A stretch of DNA of 64,000 bases from Marivita cryptomonadis (GCF_002115725.1 NZ_JFKD01000010.1:116397-180396); one strand, 5' to 3'; shown: positions 6,728 to 15,465, counted from the first letter of the stretch. Notes: a model not told the origin generated them from the sequence alone. Numbers and translations: made by a program.

Positions 6728-9162
6728 GCGCGCAGCCTTTCGTTTTGCGGATCCCAAAGGGGTTCATCCTTCTGGACGACCGCTTTGCGCATTTCGCCGT
6801 AGATGTCGATCTCAAGTTCCGTGCCCGGCACCGCCAGTTCAGCGCGTAGCATGCCAAGCGCGATCGAAGCATTCACCCGGTAGCCCCAATCACCACTCGT
6901 CGTTTCGCCGACGACCTGTCCGTTATGCCAAATCGTCGACATGTAGGGCGCGTCGGACCCGCCCGCATCGACGGTCAGGGTGACAAAGCGTTTCGTTACG
7001 CCTTGCTGTTTTTCGTTTTGCAGAGCCGCTTTGCCGGGAAAATCCTGCGGCTTGTCGAGCTTCACAAATCGGTCCAGCCCGCCTTGCAGCAAGCTGTAAT
7101 CGGTGGACAGATCACCCTTCCACGCGCGGTAGCCTTTTTCGATCCGCAGCGCGTTGAGCGCATACATGCCAAACGGTTTTGCCCCTGCCCCCAGAATGGC
7201 GTCGTAGATTTCGGGTGCATCCTCGGTCAGACAATGCACTTCCCATCCGAGTTCCCCGGCAAAGGAAACACGTAGCAAGACACAGGGTTTGCCGCAGACC
7301 TGCGCCTCTTGGTAGGACAGCCAAGGCAAGGTCAGGTCGGCATCCGTCAACGGCGCGAGCATCTCGCGGGATTTAGGCCCGGTCACAAGGAAGCATTCGT
7401 ATTTCGTCGTGCGGTCTTGCACGGTCACTCCCTCGGGCAGATTACGCAGCAAGACATCGCGGTCGTGCCATTGCGCGACGGCGGCGGTGATCAGCCAGAT
7501 CGCATCGTCGCTTTGCGGGATCACCGACATCTCGGTCAGGATACGGCCCCGGTCGTCGGGGAAATAAGCCAGACCCACGCGCCCCGGTTTCGGCAGGGAT
7601 GAACAGGTGAGCGCATCGACATGCGCACGCGCTCCGGGGCCTTCGACCGCCAGTCGGGTGAAGCCTGAAATGGCGATCACGCCAGCCGCGTCGCGCACAG
7701 CTTCGCATTCTTCCTTGATGCGCTGCTGCCACGGGCCGGATCGCGCCCAAGTCTGGGTTGCTTCCTCGGAGGTGTCATCGCCTGGCTGCGCGAACCAATT
7801 GGCTCGTTCCCATCCGTTATAGGCCCCCATCACGCCGCCTGCCGCGATGATCTTGTCATGCACCGGTGACAGCTTCTTGTCGCGCCCCGCAGGCCATGCG
7901 TGACGGGGGAAATGCATGGCGTATTCGTGGCCGTAGACCTCGATCGCCTTTTGATCGGAATAGTCCTGATCGGCGTAGTCGGTGTACCGGCGCGGATCGA
8001 CCGCCCACATATCCCATTCGGTTTGGCCTTCGGTGACCCATTCCGCCAACACCTTGCCCGCGCCACCGCCTTGGGTGATGCCGAAGGTGAACACGCAGGC
8101 TTCGAACGCGTTGGGCACACCCGGCATCGGGCCGATGAGCGGCAGGCCATCGGGCGCATAGGGGATCGGGCCGTTGATGACCCGGCCCACACCTGACGCG
8201 CCAAGGATCGGCACGCGGGCCATCGCGTCTTCGATATACCATTCGAGACGTTCCAGATCGTCTGGGTATAGCTGGAAGCTGAAATCATCCGGCATCGGGT
8301 CGTCCGGCGTGACCCAATGCGCCTTACAGTTCCGTTCGTACGGTCCAAGGTTCAGACCGTACTTTTCCTGTCGCAGATAATACGAACTGTCCACATCGCG
8401 CAGCAGCGGCAGCTTGCCGTTCTCTTTGGACCATGCCTCAAGTTCCGCCACGGGTTCGGTCAGGAAAAACTGATGGCTCATCACCGTCATCGGAACCGTG
8501 CGCCCGCCATAAGGTTTGAACCATTCGCCAACGCGCTGGGCGTAGTAGCCCGCCGCGTTCACGACCTTTTCGCAGGTGATGTCGCCCTTGTCGGTGTGCG
8601 CGATCCACTCGTCACCTTTGCGGCTCACGCCCGTGGCAGGGCAGAAGCGTTCGATTTTTGCGCCCATCATCCGCGCGCCCTTGGCCAGCGCCTGCGTGAG
8701 CTGCGCCGGGTCGATGTCGCCATCATCAGGGTCATAAAGACCACCGGCAAGGTCGTGCGTTTCCATGAAGGGATAGCGGTCTTTCATGTCCGAGACCGTG
8801 ATCATCTCAAGATCGAGACCTTGATACCGCCCCATGGCGCGGGCGCGCTCGAATTCCTGCATTCGTTCTTTGCTGTGCGCCAGCCGGATCGACCCGGTGA
8901 CGTGGTAGTTCATTGGATAATCCACCTCGTCGGCAAGCCCACGATAGAGTTCCAGTGAATACCGCTGCATGTTCATGACCGCCCAAGAGCTGCTAAAGGA
9001 CGGGCAATTCCCGGCAGCATGCCATGTGGAGCCTGCTGTCAGTTCGTTTTTCTCAAGAAGCACGCAATCCCAACCCGCCTTGGCAATGTGATAGGCGCAG
9101 GATGCGCCAACGACGCCGCCGCCTATGATGACGACACGGGTGGTGGTGGGGAAATCGGACAT
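6724..9162 (-). CDS. FAD-dependent oxidoreductase-GcvT fusion (dimethylglycine/sarcosine dehydrogenase family), copy A
   Basis: 812 aa with the same plan as copy B: dinucleotide motif GGGVVGASCAYHI near residue 13, covalent-FAD-type AGSTWHAAG near residue 45, and a folate-binding GcvT domain in the C-terminal 400 residues. The two copies are clearly paralogous but far from identical, so they probably differ in substrate (for example dimethylglycine versus sarcosine). The start is the ATG at 9162 behind GGAGACCCAC; the open frame extends 56 codons further upstream through the 10-bp spacer into the LysE gene, without homology. Its stop overlaps the start of the homocysteine methyltransferase by 4 bp. 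Confidence 0.88.
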   Translation of the reverse strand: MSDFPTTTRVVIIGGGVVGASCAYHIAKAGWDCVLLEKNELTAGSTWHAAGNCPSFSSSWAVMNMQRYSLELYRGLADEVDYPMNYHVTGSIRLAHSKERMQEFERARAMGRYQGLDLEMITVSDMKDRYPFMETHDLAGGLYDPDDGDIDPAQLTQALAKGARMMGAKIERFCPATGVSRKGDEWIAHTDKGDITCEKVVNAAGYYAQRVGEWFKPYGGRTVPMTVMSHQFFLTEPVAELEAWSKENGKLPLLRDVDSSYYLRQEKYGLNLGPYERNCKAHWVTPDDPMPDDFSFQLYPDDLERLEWYIEDAMARVPILGASGVGRVINGPIPYAPDGLPLIGPMPGVPNAFEACVFTFGITQGGGAGKVLAEWVTEGQTEWDMWAVDPRRYTDYADQDYSDQKAIEVYGHEYAMHFPRHAWPAGRDKKLSPVHDKIIAAGGVMGAYNGWERANWFAQPGDDTSEEATQTWARSGPWQQRIKEECEAVRDAAGVIAISGFTRLAVEGPGARAHVDALTCSSLPKPGRVGLAYFPDDRGRILTEMSVIPQSDDAIWLITAAVAQWHDRDVLLRNLPEGVTVQDRTTKYECFLVTGPKSREMLAPLTDADLTLPWLSYQEAQVCGKPCVLLRVSFAGELGWEVHCLTEDAPEIYDAILGAGAKPFGMYALNALRIEKGYRAWKGDLSTDYSLLQGGLDRFVKLDKPQDFPGKAALQNEKQQGVTKRFVTLTVDAGGSDAPYMSTIWHNGQVVGETTSGDWGYRVNASIALGMLRAELAVPGTELEIDIYGEMRKAVVQKDEPLWDPQNERLRA

Positions 9163-9172
9163 GTGGGTCTCC

Positions 9173-9796
9173 TCAGTTCCAGGCAAGGCGCAGCGCGAGC
9201 CCGCCAAAGACGATTGCGGAAAGTTTGTTGATCCACCCCGAGGCGCGCTGGATGCGGGCGGCAGCCAGCCCGGCGAACCCGCCGAGCACGCAGTAGACAG
9301 CAAGTTCCCCGAACGCGAGAAGCGTGCCAAGGATCAGGATTTGTTGCCAGACCGGGCCAATCGCGGGGTCGGCGAATTGCGGCAGGAAGGCCAGCACGAA
9401 AAGGCCAACCTTGGGGTTCAGGATGTTGGTCAAAAAGCCACGGCGGAACGCGCGCCACGTGTCGCTGCGGCCTTCACGGCGGGCCGGATCGGACGTGTCG
9501 GTCCAAGTGTGGTAGGCCAGCCAGAGCAGATACGCCGCCCCCGCATAGCGCAGCGCGTCATAGGCGATGGGATAGGTGAGCAGCAGCACCGCAAGACCGG
9601 CTGCCGCGATCACCACATGACCCATCACACCCAATCCGATGCCCGCTGCAGCCGCCATCCCCGACCGCGCGCCGCCGCGCATGCCGCTGGCCAGCGTGAA
9701 CATCATGTCCGCACCCGGGGTGATATACAGCACCAACGCGGCACCCATGAAGGTGACGTAGGTCCAAAGCGGAATAGAGAGCGCGAGATCGATCAT
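9173..9796 (-). CDS. LysE/RhtB family amino-acid exporter
   Basis: 207-aa inner-membrane protein with about six hydrophobic segments. The N-terminal signature LYITPGADMMFTLASGMRGG is the LysE-family 'PGP/PGAD' motif followed by the small-residue loop. Members export amino acids or their derivatives. It sits inside the leftward cluster, 3 bp after the GFA-fold gene and 10 bp before FAD-GcvT copy A, so it may export an amino acid or N-methylated intermediate produced there; that role is inference. Confidence 0.88.
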   Translation of the reverse strand: MIDLALSIPLWTYVTFMGAALVLYITPGADMMFTLASGMRGGARSGMAAAAGIGLGVMGHVVIAAAGLAVLLLTYPIAYDALRYAGAAYLLWLAYHTWTDTSDPARREGRSDTWRAFRRGFLTNILNPKVGLFVLAFLPQFADPAIGPVWQQILILGTLLAFGELAVYCVLGGFAGLAAARIQRASGWINKLSAIVFGGLALRLAWN

Positions 9797-9799
9797 GTG

Positions 9800-10204
9800 T
9801 CAGTCCTCGCGCTGCGGATCGTTGGGGTTGATGGCGTAGTAATCGCCCTTGGTTTTGGTGTGGATATGACCGCGAAGGGTCAATCCGGTTGGCCCATCAA
9901 TGGAGCCTGTAGAGAAACAGATGAAGGAATCGTCCTCATGCTCCCAGAAAAGCGCCGATCCACAGGTCGGACAGAACCCGCGCCGGGCTTTTTCGGAGGA
10001 CTGATACCAGCGCACCTCGCCCCGAATTTCAAGGGTGCCATCGGGCACATAGGACGACGCCCAAACATGGCCCGATTGCTTGCGGCATTGGGTGCAATGG
10101 CAGGCCGCAGGCGCCCCCGCCGCACCATGGGCAGTATAGGTGACGGCTCCGCAAAGGCAGCTTCCTGACAGGGCAACCGGGCCGGGATGCACGTCATCCG
10201 TCAT
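9800..10204 (-). CDS. GFA-family (CENP-V/GFA domain) zinc protein
   Basis: 134 aa, single GFA domain. Zinc-binding cysteines are visible in order: CLCGAV, CHCTQCRK and CPTCGS. The family is named after glutathione-dependent formaldehyde-activating enzyme (Gfa), though most members are uncharacterised. Formaldehyde is a product of demethylating enzymes such as the two FAD-GcvT proteins downstream, so a role in formaldehyde or thiol chemistry would fit, but this is inference. The ATG at 10204 shares one base with the TGA of the regulator gene (TGATG), so the two are coupled. Confidence 0.85.
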   Translation of the reverse strand: MTDDVHPGPVALSGSCLCGAVTYTAHGAAGAPAACHCTQCRKQSGHVWASSYVPDGTLEIRGEVRWYQSSEKARRGFCPTCGSALFWEHEDDSFICFSTGSIDGPTGLTLRGHIHTKTKGDYYAINPNDPQRED

Positions 10205-10776
10205 CAATACACCGGCGGCGCAATGACCCAGATCGCCACGGCGGGGTCATCATAGGGGTTGATCCACTCGAATGGCTCAGCCTTGATGCGAAAGCTGTCG
10301 CCCGGTGTCAGCGTGAACCGCCTGTCGCTGATGATCAGGTCCAGCTTGCCCGACAGGATATAGCCCACCTCCTGTGTGGGCCGGGTGACCACTTCGCCAA
10401 TGCGGCTGTGTGGCTGGAAGGTCGAGTGCACAACTTCGAAATCGTCAGACAGGTCGGGTGAAAGCAGTTCCTCAACCAACCCGCTGTCACCGCTGCCAAT
10501 GGGCCGCCGCGCACCGGCGCGCACGACGTACCCGGCTTCGTCCGCCACAGTCTGCGGTGTTCCGAAGAGAAGAGAGACAGGCACATCGAACAGCTTTGCA
10601 ATGCGCCGCAAATCGGTGATCGACGGCGCGGATAGGTCGCGTTCAATCTGGCTGACCCAGCCCACCGAGCGCCCAAGCCGATCTGCAATGTCCTGCAATG
10701 TCAGCCCACGCGCCTTGCGCAGCGCCCGAAGGTCAGCGCCAAGTGTCTTGCTGTGAAGAACCGGATCGTGCTGCAC
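10204..10776 (-). CDS. XRE-family regulator with C-terminal cupin domain
   Basis: 190 aa. Residues about 11-66 form a Cro/CI helix-turn-helix (LGADLRALRKARGLTLQDIA ... VGWVSQIERDLSAPS); residues about 115-185 form a small cupin (VGYILSGKLDL, GDSFRIKAEPFEWINP). This architecture is typical of local regulators of amine and amino-acid metabolism that sense a small ligand in the cupin. The start is a GTG at 10776. Two strong inverted repeats lie immediately upstream, suggesting autoregulation. It heads the leftward GFA-LysE-FAD/GcvT-methyltransferase cluster and probably controls it. Confidence 0.9.
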   Translation of the reverse strand: MQHDPVLHSKTLGADLRALRKARGLTLQDIADRLGRSVGWVSQIERDLSAPSITDLRRIAKLFDVPVSLLFGTPQTVADEAGYVVRAGARRPIGSGDSGLVEELLSPDLSDDFEVVHSTFQPHSRIGEVVTRPTQEVGYILSGKLDLIISDRRFTLTPGDSFRIKAEPFEWINPYDDPAVAIWVIAPPVY

Positions 10777-10783
10777 GACTCAC

Positions 10784-10849
10784 CCATGAAATTTCCGCTT
10801 GGAATTTCATGGCATGAAATAATGAAAATTCAAAAGAAATTTTCATTAT
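10784..10849. promoter_or_regulatory. Double inverted-repeat operator upstream of the XRE-cupin regulator
   Basis: IR1 has arms 10784-10793 (CCATGAAATT) and 10803-10812 (AATTTCATGG), 9 bp apart. IR2 has perfect 12-bp arms 10819-10830 (ATAATGAAAATT) and 10838-10849 (AATTTTCATTAT), 7 bp apart. Both share the half-site ATGAAA(A)TT. IR1 begins 8 bp from the regulator start codon, the expected place for an autoregulatory operator. Confidence 0.75.
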
Positions 10850-10945
10850 GGCACCAGCGTCGCGCAGGACGTGTGTTTCGAAACGGGAACCAAATCCATA
10901 ACTGGCTGGTTCGTGGAGTATCAAACTGAATTCGAGGACCACCCA

Positions 10946-11020
10946 ATGAACCGCATCATCTACCTTGTTGGCCTGATCGTGATCGTACTTGCGATCTTAT
11001 CTTTCATCGGCATCGCCTAA
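10946..11020 (+). CDS. 24-aa single-span membrane peptide
   Basis: A very short gene: MNRIIYLVGLIVIVLAIL followed by SFIGIA and TAA. Almost the whole peptide is one hydrophobic span with a positively charged N-terminus. CGAGGACC precedes the ATG. I recall near-identical short peptides (KRIIYxIGLIVIVLAILSFFG type) recurring in Rhodobacteraceae genomes, which argues that it is a real gene. Function unknown; it could modulate a membrane complex. It lies between the XRE operator region and the methionine sulfoxide reductase, whose stop is 3 bp away on the other strand. Confidence 0.75.
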   Translation: MNRIIYLVGLIVIVLAILSFIGIA

Positions 11021-11022
11021 GC

Positions 11023-11481
11023 TTACAGAACAGCCGCAAACGTCGTCTTCAAGATAGCAGCGAGCGCATCGGCATCCTCTTGTGTAAACGCAGACGGCTG
11101 GTCGCTGTCGATATCGAACACACCCAGTAGGCGGCCTTTTCCGTTCCATACCGGAAGCACCAGCTCCGACCGGGTCGAGGATGCGCAGGCGATATGGCCG
11201 GGGAAGGCCTCGACATCCGGAACCAACTGAGCCTCTCCGGTTCGTGCCGCAGCCCCACATACTCCGCGAGAGAATGGGATGGTCAGGCAACCATGACCGC
11301 CCTGATACGGCCCAATTTTGAGCATCTCAGGCCCGGTGACACGATAAAAGCCAGTCCAATCGAACCGATCATCAGATTGGTGCACCTCACATGCTACAGT
11401 GGCCATCAGGCTGACCGTATCGGTTTCACCATTGGTCAGCGCTGTGATGGTCTTGGCAAGGGTGGAGTAATCAACTGTCAT
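11023..11481 (-). CDS. msrC: Free methionine-(R)-sulfoxide reductase (GAF domain)
   Basis: 152 aa, single GAF domain. The family's redox cysteines are present in FSRGVCGAAA and in HIACASSTRSELVLPV, and the C-terminal GVFDIDSD is the usual ligand-pocket strand. The enzyme reduces free (not protein-bound) methionine-R-sulfoxide using thioredoxin. The short length with nothing but the GAF fold separates it from signalling GAF proteins. A protein-bound counterpart (msrP/msrQ) is at the right end of the window. Confidence 0.88.
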   Translation of the reverse strand: MTVDYSTLAKTITALTNGETDTVSLMATVACEVHQSDDRFDWTGFYRVTGPEMLKIGPYQGGHGCLTIPFSRGVCGAAARTGEAQLVPDVEAFPGHIACASSTRSELVLPVWNGKGRLLGVFDIDSDQPSAFTQEDADALAAILKTTFAAVL

Positions 11482-11567
11482 GTCTTTGCCTTTGGTAAAG
11501 CGAGAGAGGGGGCGCTGCCCCCTTGGCCTGCGGCCTCACCCCCGAGATATTTGTGAAACAGAGAAGA

Positions 11568-12731
11568 TCAGAGCCGTTCAATCGCGATCGCTGTGCCTTC
11601 GCCGCCACCAATGCAGATTGCAGCGATACCACGCTTCAACCCGCGCTTTTCCAATGCGTTCAGCAGCGTAACGATGATGCGCGCGCCGGACGCGCCGATG
11701 GGATGCCCCAAGGCGCAGGCGCCGCCGTTCACGTTCACGATGTCCCGGCTGAGACCCATTTCATGCATGAAGGCCATCGGAACCACGGCGAAGGCTTCGT
11801 TAACCTCCCAAAGGTCCACATCGTCCTTGCTCCAGCTGATCTGCGCGAGCAGCTTCTGCGCGGCGGGAACCGGGGCCGTGGTGAAAAGGCCGGGCGCTTG
11901 CGCATGGCTTGCATGACCCACGATCCGGGCGCGGGCCCTGTCGCCTGCGGCCTCTGCCGTGGTCAGGATTAGCGCCGCGGCTCCATCCGAAATGGACGAA
12001 CTGTTGGCGGGGGTCACGGTGCCGTCTTTACGGAAAGCGGGCTTGAGCGTCGGGATCTTGTCGGGGCGCGCATTGCCGGGTTGTTCATCTTCGGATACGG
12101 TCACGTCACCCTTGCGGGTCGCGATCTTGACCGGTGTGATCTCGTGTTCGAACGCACCAGACGATTGCGCCTCAAGCGCGTTGGACAGTGATCGAAGCGC
12201 GTATTCGTCCTGCGCCTCGCGGGTGAACTGGAACGCCTCCGCGCAGTCTTCGGCAAAGGTGCCCATGAGGCGGCCCTTATCATAGGCGTCTTCCAGACCG
12301 TCGAGGAACATGTGGTCGATCACCTGCCCATGCCCGATCCGCGCCCCATTGCGCATCTTGGGCAGCAGGTACGGCGCGTTGGTCATCGATTCCATGCCTC
12401 CGGCCACGATGGTGGTGGCTCGGCCCAGCGCAATGGCATCAAACGCCATCATCGCCGCCTTCATGCCCGATCCACACATCTTGTTGAGCGTGGTCGCGGG
12501 CACCTCTTCGCCCAGACCGGCCGCGAAGCCTGCTTGTCGCGCGGGTGCTTGGCCTTGACCGGCAGGCAGAACGCATCCCATCAGCACTTCATCCACGGCG
12601 GGCGCTCCGGCCTGATCCAGTGCCGCGCGGATCGCTGTGCCACCAAGGCCTGTGGCCGACACGTCCGAAAACGCGCCCTGAAACCCGCCCATCGCGGTGC
12701 GTGCGGCACCTGTGATCACAACCTCTGCCAT
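11568..12731 (-). CDS. Acetyl-CoA C-acyltransferase (thiolase)
   Basis: 387 aa, thiolase II family. The nucleophilic Cys is C86 in NKMCGSGMKA; the second catalytic motif ALGHPIGASGARI (His) and the C-terminal CIGGGEGTAIAIE (Cys) are intact. It condenses two acetyl-CoA to acetoacetyl-CoA or cleaves beta-ketoacyl-CoA. GGAGG lies 8 bp before the ATG at 12731; the longer open frame upstream is not thiolase. No reductase or synthase of polyhydroxybutyrate synthesis is adjacent, so I do not assign phaA. Confidence 0.9.
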   Translation of the reverse strand: MAEVVITGAARTAMGGFQGAFSDVSATGLGGTAIRAALDQAGAPAVDEVLMGCVLPAGQGQAPARQAGFAAGLGEEVPATTLNKMCGSGMKAAMMAFDAIALGRATTIVAGGMESMTNAPYLLPKMRNGARIGHGQVIDHMFLDGLEDAYDKGRLMGTFAEDCAEAFQFTREAQDEYALRSLSNALEAQSSGAFEHEITPVKIATRKGDVTVSEDEQPGNARPDKIPTLKPAFRKDGTVTPANSSSISDGAAALILTTAEAAGDRARARIVGHASHAQAPGLFTTAPVPAAQKLLAQISWSKDDVDLWEVNEAFAVVPMAFMHEMGLSRDIVNVNGGACALGHPIGASGARIIVTLLNALEKRGLKRGIAAICIGGGEGTAIAIERL

Positions 12732-12824
12732 GGCATATCCTCCAATCCCCGAATGTTTGGCCTTGCATACCGGATGGTAAGGATTGGCGTCTAGGGTCTG
12801 CGGCACAGCAATGACCGAGGTCTT

Positions 12825-13163
12825 ATGGAACTGACTGTTGAACAGCACCCTGTCGCCACGCTGATCCGGGTGCACGCTACCCGCATCGACGCGCCCACCG
12901 CGCTTCAATTCAAGGAAGACATGCGCAAGCTTACGGGCCGCGATCAAGGGCGCTTTATTCTCGACCTGCGCCAAGTGGACTTCATCGATTCCAGCGGTCT
13001 GGGTGCCGTAGTCGCGTCGATGAAACAATTGCGCCCCGGCCAGACACTGGAACTGGCCGCATTGCAACCGATCGTCGATAAGGTGTTTCGACTGACGCGG
13101 ATGGATACGATCTTTACGATCCACGGGGATGCGGATCAGGCCGTTGCAGCGGACCCGGTCTGA
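12825..13163 (+). CDS. STAS-domain anti-sigma-factor antagonist
   Basis: 112 aa, one STAS domain of SpoIIAA/RsbV type. The phosphorylation-site motif is VDFIDSSGLGAVVAS with Ser56/Ser57. In a partner-switch system the unphosphorylated form binds the kinase/anti-sigma factor and frees its target. It overlaps the following RsbW-like gene by about 35 bp, so the two form a transcription unit and presumably interact. The target (sigma factor or other output) is not encoded nearby. Confidence 0.9.
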   Translation: MELTVEQHPVATLIRVHATRIDAPTALQFKEDMRKLTGRDQGRFILDLRQVDFIDSSGLGAVVASMKQLRPGQTLELAALQPIVDKVFRLTRMDTIFTIHGDADQAVAADPV

Positions 13164-13587
13164 ACAAAGGACTGTCCTTGTCCAATGCCTTCCGGCGTTA
13201 GATGTGGTGACGCCTTGTCTTTTGCGACGGGTGGCACAGGCCTTGTCGGCCACGCAGGCTGCCCAGCTGCAAGACGACGTGCAGATTGTCATTGCGGAAG
13301 CGGTCAACAATATCGTCGAACACGCATATGCAGGACAATCTCTGGGTGCCTTGGTCTTGCACATGACCGTATCCGGCACATCGCTCGAGATTGTTCTGCT
13401 GGATTGGGGCCGCCCATTTCCACACCCGGATGCGCCGCCGACGCTCCCTGATCCCTGCGGATTGAGCGAAGGCGGGTATGGATGGTTATTGATTCGCAGT
13501 CTTGTGTCGCACGTATGTCACTCTCGTGATGCTGGAAAAAACCGACTCAGCCTCACGTTTTCACTGCCAGACCCGCGACCTGCATGA
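13129..13587 (+). CDS. RsbW/SpoIIAB-like anti-sigma-factor serine kinase (HATPase_c)
   Basis: Up to 152 aa, with a GHKL ATPase domain: the N-box is EAVNNIVEHAYAG and the G-box is GGYGWLLIRSL. Such proteins phosphorylate their STAS partner and sequester a target when the partner is phosphorylated. The start is uncertain: the ATG at 13129 lies inside the STAS gene, and shorter in-frame starts (TTG 13144, GTG near 13204-13207) exist; all leave the ATPase domain intact. The family is also found in control of type III secretion, biofilm and stress pathways. Confidence 0.83.
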   Translation: MRIRPLQRTRSEQRTVLVQCLPALDVVTPCLLRRVAQALSATQAAQLQDDVQIVIAEAVNNIVEHAYAGQSLGALVLHMTVSGTSLEIVLLDWGRPFPHPDAPPTLPDPCGLSEGGYGWLLIRSLVSHVCHSRDAGKNRLSLTFSLPDPRPA

Positions 13588-13887
13588 CGTGGTTTCGTCA
13601 AAATTGGTGCGATTGTTCCCGCTTTGGAAATAATCAGTAATTTAAGGGGCTTTTGGCCAATTCTTACGCAGAGTCGCCTAGGAAAAGCCCCATTCCCTTC
13701 GAACTTCGGCCTCGGTTGCGCGTCATACAGTAAGGGTAGCTGCACAAAGCTTCACCTCGGCGTCGCGCCATTAACAGCCCCCACCCAGTGTGCGGCGTCG
13801 AGGTACTTCCTCCCCCCAAACCATCATCTGATTGACCTGCCCCCGCGTCTGCCTATTTTGTGCCGCAAAAGGGGAGGGACAGAACCT
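13588..13887. other. 300-bp intergenic region upstream of the gamma-glutamyltransferase gene
   Basis: No gene is supported here. The region holds a hairpin with perfect 9-bp arms GGGGCTTTT (13646-13654) and AAAAGCCCC (13683-13691), 28 bp apart, which could end transcription of the STAS/RsbW pair or be part of a leader. The long open frame that runs through it upstream of the next gene has no recognisable protein content before MRDFQMPG. Confidence 0.5.
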
Positions 13888-15465
13888 ATGCGCGATTTTC
13901 AAATGCCGGGGCGCTCTGCGGTCATGGCGACAAATGGTATGTGTGCAACATCGCACCCGCTTGCCGCCCAAGCCGCCATCGACATCCTCAAACGAGGGGG
14001 CAACGCGGTCGATGCCGCCATCGCGGGCGCCGTGATCCTCGGTCAGGCAGAGCCGGCCATGACAGGGATCGGCGGCGACTGTTTTGCCCTGATCTCTCCG
14101 GCAGGTGGCGATGACGTGATCGCGATCAATGGTTCGGGGCGCGCACCAGCAGCGGCCAAGGCCGATGACCTGCGCAGCCGGGGCGAGACCTCCGTTCCAC
14201 TTTATGGGCCCGAAGCGGTCACGATACCGGGGGCCATCGACGCCTTTTGTACCATGTCGGAACGTTGGGGGCGCCTTGGCTTGGCCGACTCTCTTGCGCC
14301 AGCCATCGACTATATGGAAAACGGTCTTCCCGTGGCAGACCGGGTGTCGTGGGATTGGGAAAAGAATGCCCATCTGCTGCAAGGGCATGCCCGGACGCAC
14401 TACCTTCTCGAAGGGTCTACACCCAAGCGGGGACAGGTGTTCCGCTTGCCAGGCAACGCCGAAGTGCTGCGCCGCATCGCCAAAGAGGGGCGGGACGGTT
14501 TCTACAAAGGCGAAGTTGCCGAAGACATGCTCGCCACTCTCAACGCGTTGGGCGGTGTGCACTCCGAAGCCGATTTCGCGAATGCCGCCACCACCATCGG
14601 CGCGCCGATCAGTGGCACCTATCAAGGGCGCGAACTTCTTGAGCACGCGCCAAATGGGCAGGGCGCAACGGCGATCCTGCTGCTCAACATCCTGTCCCAG
14701 TTCGACATCGCCTCGCTCGACCCGTTCGGAGCAGAGCGCGCCCATATTGAGGCCGAGGCGACCAAGCTGGCGTACGATGCCCGCAACCGCTTTGTGGCCG
14801 ATCCCGAGCATATGACCAAGCTCGACCATATGTTGTCGATGGAGACGGCGCAGAAACTTGCCACGCTGATCGACCCGAAGAAGGCGATGACTGGGCCCGC
14901 CGCGATCAGCGAGGCAGTCCACAAGGACACGATCTACATCACTGTGGTCGACAAGGACCGTATGGTCGTGTCGTTGATCTATTCGGTCTTCCACAGTTTT
15001 GGGTCAGGTCTGGCGTCCGAGAAATTCGGCATTCTGCTCCAGAACCGCGGTGCAGGCTTTACCCTGCAAGAAGGACACGCCAACGAATATGGCGGCGGCA
15101 AGCGTCCGATGCACACGATCATTCCGGGCATCATCCGCGATGCGGGTCGTGTCGCCATGCCGTTTGGCGTGATGGGCGGTCAATACCAGTCGTGCGGTCA
15201 CGCCCGCGCTGTTACCAACATGACCGATTTCGGCCTCGCGCCGCAGGACGCACTGGATGCGCCCCGGTGTTTTGCCGAAAACGGTAAGCTGATGGTGGAG
15301 CGAGGCTATTCCGACGCTGTGCGCGCGCAACTCGTCGAGATCGGTCACGAGGTTGAAACACCCGAGGTGGCCATCGGTGGTGCTCAGGCGATCCTGATCC
15401 ACGAACATGGCGTTCTGGAAGGCGCCTCCGATCCGCGCAAGGACGGTTGCGCGATCGGCTATTGA
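13888..15465 (+). CDS. Gamma-glutamyltransferase-family protein
   Basis: 525 aa, Ntn-hydrolase of the GGT family. The N-terminal part has SHPLAAQAAIDILKRGGNAV and MTGIGGDCFALI. The self-cleavage point and catalytic Thr are expected in HKDTIYITVVD (T just before IY), followed by FGSGLASEKFGILLQNRG and the glycine-rich GGKRPMHTIIP. There is no signal peptide, and the sequence resembles cytoplasmic amidohydrolase-type members as much as true glutathione-cleaving GGT, so substrate is uncertain. The ATG at 13888 follows GGGGAGGGA; upstream extension is not homologous. Convergent with gshA. Confidence 0.85.
   Translation: MRDFQMPGRSAVMATNGMCATSHPLAAQAAIDILKRGGNAVDAAIAGAVILGQAEPAMTGIGGDCFALISPAGGDDVIAINGSGRAPAAAKADDLRSRGETSVPLYGPEAVTIPGAIDAFCTMSERWGRLGLADSLAPAIDYMENGLPVADRVSWDWEKNAHLLQGHARTHYLLEGSTPKRGQVFRLPGNAEVLRRIAKEGRDGFYKGEVAEDMLATLNALGGVHSEADFANAATTIGAPISGTYQGRELLEHAPNGQGATAILLLNILSQFDIASLDPFGAERAHIEAEATKLAYDARNRFVADPEHMTKLDHMLSMETAQKLATLIDPKKAMTGPAAISEAVHKDTIYITVVDKDRMVVSLIYSVFHSFGSGLASEKFGILLQNRGAGFTLQEGHANEYGGGKRPMHTIIPGIIRDAGRVAMPFGVMGGQYQSCGHARAVTNMTDFGLAPQDALDAPRCFAENGKLMVERGYSDAVRAQLVEIGHEVETPEVAIGGAQAILIHEHGVLEGASDPRKDGCAIGY

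Noticed and set aside
13624..13887. N-terminal extension of the gamma-glutamyltransferase-family gene
   Set aside because: In-frame but no family match and no ribosome site upstream; a strong ribosome site precedes the ATG at 13888.
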